5,654 bases of DNA, taken from NCBI GenBank assembly GCA_024511045.1, contig JANEMG010000173.1, positions 1 to 5,654 on the forward strand. Direction: 5' to 3'. The position numbers and the translations under genes are program-made. Below are positions 1 to 5,654 of the stretch, piece after piece; the stretch's first letter is position 1; each line of letters opens with the position of its first letter. The stretch comes from Gammaproteobacteria bacterium (lineage in GTDB: Bacteria > Pseudomonadota > Gammaproteobacteria > Methylococcales > Methylomonadaceae). The notes under the pieces were generated by a model, which worked only from the letters and a program-made list of their open reading frames with translations, did no database searches and was not told the DNA's origin.

Positions 1-2837
1 CACAGTACCAATACGCCGATTTCCGCCGCCATGCCGGCCAGCGCGATGAAACCCACATACACGGCAACGGACAGATTGTAGCCATTCAGATAGATCAACC
101 AGATGCCGCCAATCACACCGAACGGCAGCGCCATCATGATGATGACCGGTTCATTGATGTTGCGGAAATTGAAATACAGCAGCAGAAAGATGATCAACAA
201 GGTGGCTGGCACGACGATCCGCAGGCGTTTGGCGGCGCGTTCCATGTACTCGAACTGGCCGGACCAGAAAACCGTATAGCCGGGTGGAATCTCGACCTGC
301 TCCGCCAGAACCTTCTTGGCCTTGGCGACGAAACCACCGATATCGGAGGTCTTGATATCCACATAGATCCAGGCATTGGGACGGGCGTCTTCACTCTTGA
401 TGGCGGGCGGTCCGCGCCTGAGTTCCAGCCTGGCGACCATGGTCAAGGGTACCTGTGCTCCGGTCGGCGTGGGAATCAACACCCGCCGCAGGTTTTCCAG
501 GTTGTCCCGCAATTCACGTGGATAACGCACATTGACGGGATAGCGCTCCAGCCCTTCGACCGTTTCGGTAATGTTCATCCCGCCCACGGCGCTCTGTATG
601 ACATCCTGCACGTCACCGACGGTCAGACCATAGCGTGAGGCCTTTTCACGATCGATATCGAAATCCAGGTAGTAACCGCCCGCCGCCCGGTCGCCGAAAG
701 CGGACAGGGTATCCGGCATCATTTTCATGGCCTGCTCGATATCTTTCGAGAGCCGTTGCAGCACCGTCAGATCCGGACCGGCGACCTTGATGCCCACCGG
801 GGTCTTGATCCCTGTGGAGAGCATGTCGATGCGGGTCTTGATGGGCATGGTCCAGGCATTGGCAACGCCTGGAAAACGAATGGCCTTGTCCATTTCGCTC
901 ATCAACTGCTGCGTGGTCTTGTTTGGGTCAGGCCATTCCGACCTGGGTTTGAGGCGAACAACCGTTTCTATCATGGACAATGGCGCGGCATCGGTGGCGG
1001 TTTCCGCCCGTCCCACCTTGCCAAAGACATGATGCACCTCCGGAAAGGTTTTCAGAATCCTGTCGGTTTGCTGCAGCAGTTCCTTGGCCTTGGTGATGGA
1101 GATGCCCGGAAAGGTGGTCGGCATATACAGAATATCCCCCTCGTCCAGCGGCGGCATGAATTCGCTGCCCAGTTTCGAATAGGGATACCAGGTCACGGCC
1201 AGCAGCCCCAAGGCCAGTATGATCGTCACACCACGCCAGCGCATGGCCAGTTTCAAGGAAGGCGTATGCGCAGCATGCAGCAGACGATTGACCGGGTTGC
1301 GCATTTCCGGCATGACCTTGCCGCGGATGAGGTAGCCCATCATCACCGGCACCAGGGTCACGGCCAGAATGGCGGCAGCGGCCATGGCATAGGTGGCCGT
1401 GAATGCCAAGGGACTGAACAGACGACCCTCTTGGGCCTGCATCGTGAAGATGGGCAGGAAGGAAACCGTAATGACCAGCAATGAAAAAAACAAGGCCGGC
1501 CCCACTTCCAGGGAGGATTCCCTGATCGCCTGCCAGCGTTCATCGACAGTCAAGTCCGCCCCCTTGTCCTCTTCCGCCCTGGCAAGATGCTTGTGGGCAT
1601 TCTCCACCATGACGATCGCCCCGTCGACCATGGTGCCGATGGTGATCGCAATGCCGCCCAGGGACATGATATTGGCGTTCAGACCCTGAAAATTCATGAC
1701 GATGAAGGCCATCAGTATGCCCAACGGCAGGGTGATGATGGCGACAAACGCGGAGCGTGCATGCAGTAGAAACAGAATGACGACCAGGCTGACGATGCCC
1801 AGTTCCTGGATCAATGAGCTGTTGAGGCTGGCCACCGCACGTTCGATCAAATCCCCCCGATCATACACGGGAACGATCTCGACGCCTTCCGGCAGACCCT
1901 GCTTGAGTTCCTGCAGCTTTCTACGCACCCCCTGAATGGTCGCCAGGGCGTTTTCGCCATAACGCATGATTACCACGCCACCGGCCACTTCTCCTTCACC
2001 GTTCAATTCCGCCAGGCCGCGGCGCAATTCCGGGCCTAGGTGTATATGCGCCACATCCTGCAGTCGTATCGGCGTGCCGTTCGGGTCGACACCCACCGGG
2101 ATGGTCTTCAGGTCGGCGATGGACTTGATATAACCCAGCCCTCTGACCACGTATTCCGTCTCGGCCATTTCCACCAGGCGGCCGCCGACATCGTTATTGG
2201 ATTCCTTGATGGCCTCGATCACTTTGCTCAAGGGGATTTTATAGGCCTCCAGTACATTGGGGTCCACCTCGACCTGATACTGCTTGACGTAGCCGCCTAT
2301 GGACGCCACTTCGGAAACACCGGGAACGGTCTGCAGGGGATAACGCAGATACCAATCCTGAAGGGAACGCAGCTCGGACAGATCATGTTTCCCTGTCCTG
2401 TCGACCAGCGCATATTCATAGACCCAGCCCACGCCGGTTGCATCCGGACCTAAAGCCGGACTGATTCCGGATGGCAGCCTGCCGCTGACATAATTGAGAT
2501 ATTCCAGCACCCGGGAACGCGCCCAATACATATCGGTGCCATCCTCGAAAATGATGTACACGAAGGACAGCCCGAAAAAGGAATAACCACGCACCACTTG
2601 CGCTTTGGGAACCGTCAGCATGGCAGTGGTCAACGGATAGGTGACCTGATCCTCGACGACCTGCGGCGCCTGCCCTGGAAATTCGGTGAACACGATGACC
2701 TGGACATCGGACAAATCCGGGATCGCATCCAGCGGCGTGTTGTTGTAGCTCCACAAACCGACCGTGGCGATGATCACCGTGGCAATCAAGACCATGAAAC
2801 GGTCTTTCAGGGAGCTGTCGATAATGGCATTGATCAT
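1..2837 (-). CDS. cusA: CusA-type Cu(I)/Ag(I) efflux RND pump, inner membrane (3' end cut by window edge)
   Basis: This is the proton-driven RND transporter of a tripartite CusCBA-like system, which exports Cu(I)/Ag(I) through an inner-membrane trimer. The frame is open for 945 codons from ATG 2837 to the left edge; E. coli CusA has about 1047 residues, so about 100 are missing. It starts MINAIIDSSLKDRF, then TM1 (about 14-30), and shows CusA signatures such as GPDATGVGW and NGEGEVAGGV. TM2-TM6 lie at about 338-500, TM7 at about 537-551 and TM8-TM10 from about 870 to the edge. Seen residues: the metal-site methionines M572 (LYMPTT), M622 (APLSM) and M672 (TRIDM), equivalent to E. coli M573/M623/M672; proton-relay D405 (MVDGAIVM) and E939 (AGMAAEIG); relay methionines M391, M403, M410, M485 and M500. 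The relay pair M271/M755 of E. coli is L271/N755 here, with a Met at 754. The Met triad separates it from CzcA-type divalent pumps. The start is preceded by AGGGTGGTGA. It is the third gene of the operon. Confidence 0.96.
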   Translation of the reverse strand, partial: MINAIIDSSLKDRFMVLIATVIIATVGLWSYNNTPLDAIPDLSDVQVIVFTEFPGQAPQVVEDQVTYPLTTAMLTVPKAQVVRGYSFFGLSFVYIIFEDGTDMYWARSRVLEYLNYVSGRLPSGISPALGPDATGVGWVYEYALVDRTGKHDLSELRSLQDWYLRYPLQTVPGVSEVASIGGYVKQYQVEVDPNVLEAYKIPLSKVIEAIKESNNDVGGRLVEMAETEYVVRGLGYIKSIADLKTIPVGVDPNGTPIRLQDVAHIHLGPELRRGLAELNGEGEVAGGVVIMRYGENALATIQGVRRKLQELKQGLPEGVEIVPVYDRGDLIERAVASLNSSLIQELGIVSLVVILFLLHARSAFVAIITLPLGILMAFIVMNFQGLNANIMSLGGIAITIGTMVDGAIVMVENAHKHLARAEEDKGADLTVDERWQAIRESSLEVGPALFFSLLVITVSFLPIFTMQAQEGRLFSPLAFTATYAMAAAAILAVTLVPVMMGYLIRGKVMPEMRNPVNRLLHAAHTPSLKLAMRWRGVTIILALGLLAVTWYPYSKLGSEFMPPLDEGDILYMPTTFPGISITKAKELLQQTDRILKTFPEVHHVFGKVGRAETATDAAPLSMIETVVRLKPRSEWPDPNKTTQQLMSEMDKAIRFPGVANAWTMPIKTRIDMLSTGIKTPVGIKVAGPDLTVLQRLSKDIEQAMKMMPDTLSAFGDRAAGGYYLDFDIDREKASRYGLTVGDVQDVIQSAVGGMNITETVEGLERYPVNVRYPRELRDNLENLRRVLIPTPTGAQVPLTMVARLELRRGPPAIKSEDARPNAWIYVDIKTSDIGGFVAKAKKVLAEQVEIPPGYTVFWSGQFEYMERAAKRLRIVVPATLLIIFLLLYFNFRNINEPVIIMMALPFGVIGGIWLIYLNGYNLSVAVYVGFIALAGMAAEIGVLVL

Positions 2838-2840
2838 TTT

Positions 2841-2850
2841 TCACCACCCT
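2841..2850 (-). promoter_or_regulatory. Ribosome binding site of cusA
   Basis: On the coding strand AGGGTGGTGA precedes ATG 2837. The AGGG part ends 9 nt from the start codon and the GGTGA part 3 nt from it. Either is a moderate Shine-Dalgarno match, and the ATG is the first codon of a typical CusA N terminus. The site begins 7 nt downstream of the palindrome at 2858-2880, so the RNA hairpin could influence ribosome access (inference). Confidence 0.55.
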
Positions 2851-2857
2851 GTTCATC

Positions 2858-2880
2858 GTTCCCACGCAGAGCATGGGAAC
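2858..2880. repeat. Intergenic palindrome between cusB and cusA, REP-like
   Basis: The arms GTTCCCACGC (2858-2867) and GCATGGGAAC (2871-2880) flank a 3-nt loop. Read as DNA on the plus strand there is one C/A mismatch. Read as RNA from the operon strand that position is a U-G wobble, so the transcript can form an unbroken 10-bp stem with loop UCU. No U-run follows in the direction of transcription, so it is not an intrinsic terminator. The GTTCCCACGC/GCGTGGGAAC motif resembles a dispersed palindrome common between genes of many gammaproteobacteria (from memory). A second, mutually exclusive hairpin, GCATGG-GAA-CCATGC, lies at 2871-2885. A role in mRNA stability or in lowering cusA expression relative to cusB is inference. 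Confidence 0.7.
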
Positions 2881-2903
2881 CATGCGAGGAGGCAATTAAA
2901 AAT

Positions 2904-4223
2904 TTATTCATCATGCTGCATCTCTCCCTGTTTCCGCATGGCAGGTTTTTGCATGCTGCCTGTCGGTTCCATCATTTTCGCGGTGGCTTCGCGCAGTTTC
3001 GATTCCGAATCGATCAGGAACTGGGCCGATGTGACAACCTCTTCACCCTCGTTCAGGCCCTTCAGGACGGCGACTTTGCCATTCGAAAACATCCCCAGTT
3101 CAACCTGACGCGGTTCGAACTTGCCTGGGCCCCGAACCACGAAGACCTGGGCCCGGGTACCGGAACGAATTATTGCTTCCGACGGGATCACGATCGCATT
3201 CACCTGTTTGCTGGCATAAATGGTCACTTCAGCAAACATCTCGGGTTTCAGCAGCAGTTCCGGATTTTCAAAAATCAGCCGGACCTTGATAGTCCGTGTC
3301 TTGGCCTCGGCATAGGGGTAGATATAGGCCACATGTCCCTTGAAGACCTTGCCGGGGATACCGGCCAGCCGCATTTTCACCGGATCGTTTTCTTTTACCC
3401 AGGGCAACTCGTATTCATAGACATCGGCATAGACCCAGACTCTGTGCAGATCGGCGATCATGTAGATTTCCGTGGCAGGCGTGACATATTGTCCTTCCCG
3501 GGCGCCTATTTTCATGACGATGCCACTTGCCGGTGCGTGAATATGCAGGCTTTTCCTGATTTTTCGGGCACGCTCCAGTTCGTGAATCTGATGGGCCGGC
3601 ACATCCAGCAGCCTCAATCGCTCGCGGGAACTCCGCACCAGTTCTTCCGCTCCCCGGCGAATGTCCTCGATGGGGCTTTTTTCCAGAACCTTCAGATTGT
3701 TCAGGGCCAGAAGATATTCCTGCTGGCTGGCCACCAGCTGGGGTGAATAGATACTCAACAGGTCGGTATCTTTTTGCACCCACTGCCCCGTTTTATCCAC
3801 ATACAGATGTTCAATCCAGCCTTCGATTTTCGGATGCAGGTGCACCATCAGTTCTTCATCGTAGGTCACCCTGCCAACGGCGCGCACCGTGTGGAACAGC
3901 GTGGACCTGAGCACTTTGGCGGTACGCACCGCTATCTGCTGGACGACTGCGGCATCGATGTTGACGGTACCTGCAGGTTCATCACTACTGCCGTCATCGG
4001 AATAGACAGGCACGTAATCCATGCCCATGGCATCCTTGGCCGGGACCGGCGAGGTGACCGAAGGATCCATGGGACTGCGATAGAACAGTATTTTCCTCTC
4101 ACCAGATTTCTCCATGGGCAGGTTTCGATGTACTTCTGCACGATCGACCCTTGCCAGCCAGTAGCCCCCAGCCAGCCCCAGAACAAGCATGAGCGGTGCG
4201 ACAATCAGTATCATCCTATTCAT
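2904..4223 (-). CDS. cusB: CusB-type periplasmic adaptor (membrane fusion protein) of the Cu/Ag efflux system
   Basis: This 439-residue adaptor links the RND pump to the outer membrane channel and passes Cu(I)/Ag(I) to the pump; E. coli CusB has 407 residues. Residues 4-24 form a hydrophobic signal or anchor with no lipobox cysteine. A short heavy-metal-binding segment follows at about 45-74 (FYRSPMD, then AMGMDYVPVY), with M52, M66 and M68 matching the three metal-binding methionines near the N terminus of E. coli CusB. The spacing M52 to M66 is one residue shorter than in E. coli. A barrel-sandwich half (about 125-158), an alpha-helical hairpin (about 160-228), the second barrel-sandwich half (HAPASGIVMKIGAREGQYV), a beta-barrel and a membrane-proximal domain (VIPSEAIIRSG) follow in normal order. 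The last 23 residues are Met-rich (417, 418, 424, 429, 435) with H437, beyond the usual fold. Its ATG overlaps the end of cusC by 8 nt, with AAGGAA 7 nt upstream, so the two are probably translationally coupled. Confidence 0.95.
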   Translation of the reverse strand: MNRMILIVAPLMLVLGLAGGYWLARVDRAEVHRNLPMEKSGERKILFYRSPMDPSVTSPVPAKDAMGMDYVPVYSDDGSSDEPAGTVNIDAAVVQQIAVRTAKVLRSTLFHTVRAVGRVTYDEELMVHLHPKIEGWIEHLYVDKTGQWVQKDTDLLSIYSPQLVASQQEYLLALNNLKVLEKSPIEDIRRGAEELVRSSRERLRLLDVPAHQIHELERARKIRKSLHIHAPASGIVMKIGAREGQYVTPATEIYMIADLHRVWVYADVYEYELPWVKENDPVKMRLAGIPGKVFKGHVAYIYPYAEAKTRTIKVRLIFENPELLLKPEMFAEVTIYASKQVNAIVIPSEAIIRSGTRAQVFVVRGPGKFEPRQVELGMFSNGKVAVLKGLNEGEEVVTSAQFLIDSESKLREATAKMMEPTGSMQKPAMRKQGEMQHDE

Positions 4224-5496
4224 AGATATCTTCCTTGCCGATCATGGCAGTCAGTTGCGCCAATGCCTGGTTGGCTTCGGTCAAAACCTTCCAGTACTGG
4301 ATTTCATAGTTGTATAAAGTGATCTGGCTGCGCACCAGGTTCAGGAAATCCACCTTGTCCACCTGGTAACCCGCGAGCATGGAGGCAACGGTCTGCCTGG
4401 CCTGTGGAATGATGCCGCTCTTGAACAGAACCGTCTGGTTTTTGGATTGCCTGTAGCCGCTGGTTGCCTTGGAAATATCAGCCCGCACATTGTTCCATTC
4501 ATCCTGCAGGGCATATCTGCGCTGCATCAGTTCACTGCTGCGCTGATCGACTGCCTTGCGTTGCTTGCTGGCGAAAAAAATCGGAACATTCATGCTCAGT
4601 TTCAGGGTCAGAAAGTCCGCCCGTTCCTGAGCGGTGAGTGTATCGGCCCTGCCGCCATAATAGGCACCGACTTTGAAATCCGGGTAGTAATCCTTTTTCG
4701 CCAGATCCAGACGGGATTGCGCCGCATGCACCGACTCCCGCCTGGATTTGAGCAACGCACGGTAACTTTCCGCCTGCTGGAACAAGGCGGATTCCGCCTG
4801 CAGATCGGGCAGCTCCTCCGTTACCTTTTCGGGGATGGTGATTTGATGATCCGCAGGCTGGTCGAGCAGCGCATTCAATTGCGCCCTGAAATTTTCCCGG
4901 GCACCAATCAGTTCCAGCTCAGTATCGAACAATTTCGACAATTCCAGCTGCGCCAATAACACATCCTGCTGCAGACCCTCGCCCACTTCATATTTGGTCT
5001 GGGCAATTTCCACGAATTGCCGCAGCAGATCCTGATTGACGCAGATAATTTCCACAGCCCGGTCCAGATAGAAAAGCGCCCACCAGGTTTTTTTTACATC
5101 CCGCAACAGGCGCCAGCGCGCCTCGGTGACCTCATAAGCGGCGGCTTCCGCCTCATGCTCGGCCGCCTGTTCCCGAAGGGCCAGTTTGCCGGGAAAGGGA
5201 ATGGCCTGGGAAATACCTTCCTGCAGCTGGGTCATGTTTTCCTGGCCAAGATCAAAGGTATCGGTCGGAATATTCAAGGCATTGAAACTGATCACAGGAT
5301 CCGGCAAAGTGCCGACCTGCGACGGTATCGCCGCCATCGCCTCGGAACGCGCCTGAATTTCCGCCAGACCGGGATTGTCCTGCACGGCGATATCCAGCGC
5401 CGACTGCAGGGTCAGGAGGCTGACGTCTTCGGCATGGACAATGCCGGAAAAAAACAACAGCACTAAAAAATATACCGCTTTGTTGTGACTAACCAT
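4216..5496 (-). CDS. cusC: TolC/CusC-family outer membrane efflux channel
   Basis: This is the outer membrane channel subunit that completes the pump and releases metal outside the cell. From ATG 5496 it has 426 residues. A signal peptide is clear: K6, a hydrophobic run at 7-19 and cleavage after VHA (residue 22). No lipobox cysteine is present, so unlike E. coli CusC it is probably not a lipoprotein. Two tandem outer-membrane-efflux repeats are visible, each with a start helix, beta strands and long amphipathic helices. Family marks are LPDP (64-67), IPFPGKL (99-105), VGEGLQQDVLLAQLELSKL (171-189) and its second-repeat counterpart GYQVDKVDFLNLVRSQ (376-391), and the strand YPDFKVGAYYGG (271-282). 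The IPFPGKL signature is typical of channels paired with metal pumps. A TTG at 5511 would add five residues (MFEKN) and has GGTGA 9 nt upstream. I prefer ATG 5496 because GAGAAG lies just before it and the signal peptide is then of normal length. The symbol rests mainly on operon context. Confidence 0.92.
   Translation of the reverse strand: MVSHNKAVYFLVLLFFSGIVHAEDVSLLTLQSALDIAVQDNPGLAEIQARSEAMAAIPSQVGTLPDPVISFNALNIPTDTFDLGQENMTQLQEGISQAIPFPGKLALREQAAEHEAEAAAYEVTEARWRLLRDVKKTWWALFYLDRAVEIICVNQDLLRQFVEIAQTKYEVGEGLQQDVLLAQLELSKLFDTELELIGARENFRAQLNALLDQPADHQITIPEKVTEELPDLQAESALFQQAESYRALLKSRRESVHAAQSRLDLAKKDYYPDFKVGAYYGGRADTLTAQERADFLTLKLSMNVPIFFASKQRKAVDQRSSELMQRRYALQDEWNNVRADISKATSGYRQSKNQTVLFKSGIIPQARQTVASMLAGYQVDKVDFLNLVRSQITLYNYEIQYWKVLTEANQALAQLTAMIGKEDIYE
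4231..4236 (-). promoter_or_regulatory. Ribosome binding site of cusB, inside the end of cusC
   Basis: AAGGAA on the coding strand lies 7 nt before ATG 4223. This supports that ATG over the in-frame ATG at 4214 (residue 4), which has no well-spaced Shine-Dalgarno sequence. The site is within the last codons of the upstream gene, as expected for coupled translation. Confidence 0.65.
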
Positions 5497-5555
5497 ATTC
5501 TTCTCAAACAAGTAGATGGATCACCGGGAATCCCCGGAATGTCGGGTACCATGTG

Positions 5556-5561
5556 ATTATA
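5556..5561 (-). promoter_or_regulatory. Candidate -10 box of the cusCBA operon promoter
   Basis: A perfect TATAAT is read on the minus strand, 60 nt upstream of ATG 5496, giving a leader of about 53 nt if transcription starts about 7 nt downstream. At a 17-bp spacing the -35 position reads CAAAGG, and 16- to 20-bp spacings give nothing closer to TTGACA. A good -10 with a poor -35 fits an activator-dependent promoter, as expected for metal-induced efflux operons (inference). Confidence 0.55.
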
Positions 5562-5567
5562 TTCCAA

Positions 5568-5583
5568 AAAGGAGCTATCCTTT
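5568..5583. promoter_or_regulatory. Inverted repeat next to the -10 box, candidate operator
   Basis: AAAGGA and TCCTTT form a perfect 6-bp dyad around a 4-bp centre. It starts 6 bp upstream of the -10 box and covers most of the -35 to -10 spacer plus part of the -35 position, so a bound protein would act directly on the promoter. It does not match the CueR or CusR/CopR boxes I remember. Its AGGAG also serves as a possible Shine-Dalgarno sequence for the short plus-strand frame at 5582, which is another explanation for part of it. Confidence 0.35.
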
Positions 5584-5654
5584 GTTCCGAACCCGCCAGA
5601 TATTGAACGACTGGCTCACGCAAAACCTGGAGGAAGCATAACGCCATGGTTATC

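Larger units (their letters stand above)
5497..5654. other. Upstream regulatory region of the efflux operon, possible divergent start at the right edge
   Basis: This stretch has no convincing long gene. On the operon strand it carries a TATAAT box (5556-5561), a dyad (5568-5583) and a GC-rich hairpin in the presumed leader (CCGGG 5524-5528, CCCGG 5533-5537, 4-nt loop), about 28 nt upstream of ATG 5496. On the plus strand a strong Shine-Dalgarno sequence (AAAAAGGAG, ending 5574) lies 7 nt before TTG 5582, which opens a 19-residue frame (MFRTRQILNDWLTQNLEEA) ending at TAA 5639-5641. Four bases later ATG 5646 follows, with GGAGG 12 nt before it. That could be a short leader followed by a divergent gene whose body lies outside the window, but only three codons of it are visible. 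Confidence 0.5.

Noticed and set aside
756..1484. Plus-strand open frame of 242 codons opposite cusA
   Set aside because: Its His/Gln/Gly-rich composition mirrors the codons of cusA read backwards; there is no domain and the CusA frame beneath it is intact and conserved.
1..2837. CzcA-type Zn/Co/Cd pump instead of CusA
   Set aside because: All three methionines of the Cu(I)/Ag(I) site and most of the relay methionines are present, which divalent-metal pumps lack.
2858..2880. Intrinsic terminator between cusB and cusA
   Set aside because: The stem is strong, but no U-run follows it in the direction of transcription, and cusA has no obvious promoter of its own in the 66-bp gap.
2416..2895. 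Minus-strand frame starting in the cusB-cusA gap
   Set aside because: It is out of frame with cusA and overlaps its first 420 bases. The start falls in the palindromic repeat, which often creates such false short genes.
2598..3746. Long open frame (382 codons) on the plus strand, opposite cusB and the start of cusA
   Set aside because: It lies antisense across both cusB and cusA, and its product is rich in His, Gln, Phe and Asp in the manner of an antisense shadow, with no recognisable domain. The minus-strand products are clear family members.
5551..5563. Plus-strand -10 box (TATATT at 5558-5563)
   Set aside because: The -35 position reads CGGAAT and transcription would start inside the ribosome site at 5570-5574, leaving no leader.
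5504..5647. Minus-strand frame open from the right edge and ending just before cusC, as if it were the tail of an upstream gene
   Set aside because: Its 48 codons contain the TATAAT box and the dyad, its product resembles no protein end I know, and chance openness at this length is common.

Overview
The window holds one minus-strand operon for a tripartite heavy-metal efflux pump of the HME-RND class. In transcription order (right to left) it encodes a TolC/CusC-type outer membrane channel (5496 to 4216), a CusB-type periplasmic adaptor (4223 to 2904) and a CusA-type inner-membrane RND pump (2837 to the left edge). The pump is open at the window edge after about 945 codons, so roughly its last 100 residues are missing. 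Residues seen in the pump and adaptor point to Cu(I)/Ag(I) as substrate rather than Zn/Co/Cd. The pump has all three methionines of the periplasmic metal site (M572, M622, M672), and the adaptor has an N-terminal Met triad (M52, M66, M68).

Layout. Positions 1-2837: cusA, minus strand, 3' end missing. Positions 2838-2903: a 66-bp gap between cusB and cusA carrying a strong palindrome that looks like a dispersed gammaproteobacterial intergenic repeat. Positions 2904-4223: cusB. Positions 4216-4223: an 8-bp overlap of cusC and cusB. Positions 4216-5496: cusC. Positions 5497-5654: the upstream region, with a perfect TATAAT -10 box on the minus strand, a 16-bp dyad just upstream of it, a GC-rich hairpin in the presumed leader, and a possible very short plus-strand reading frame next to a possible divergent gene start at 5646. 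There is no tRNA, rRNA, CRISPR array, insertion sequence or intrinsic terminator in the window.

How the parts work together. CusA uses proton influx (D405 and E939 are present) to move Cu(I)/Ag(I) from the periplasm, or through its membrane channel, into the funnel made by CusB. CusB binds the metal near its N terminus and joins the pump to the outer membrane channel, which releases the metal outside the cell. No CusF-type metallochaperone gene lies between the operon genes, unlike the E. coli cusCFBA order. The adaptor instead ends in a Met-rich tail.

Organism. The proteins and the palindrome type suggest a moderately GC-rich gammaproteobacterium (possibly an environmental or methanotroph-like lineage), but this is a guess from family resemblance. 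The system itself is a known type. The unusual points are an altered methionine pair in CusA, the palindrome inside the operon, the Met-rich CusB tail and the dyad at the promoter. Comparisons with E. coli proteins are from memory, not from an alignment run here.
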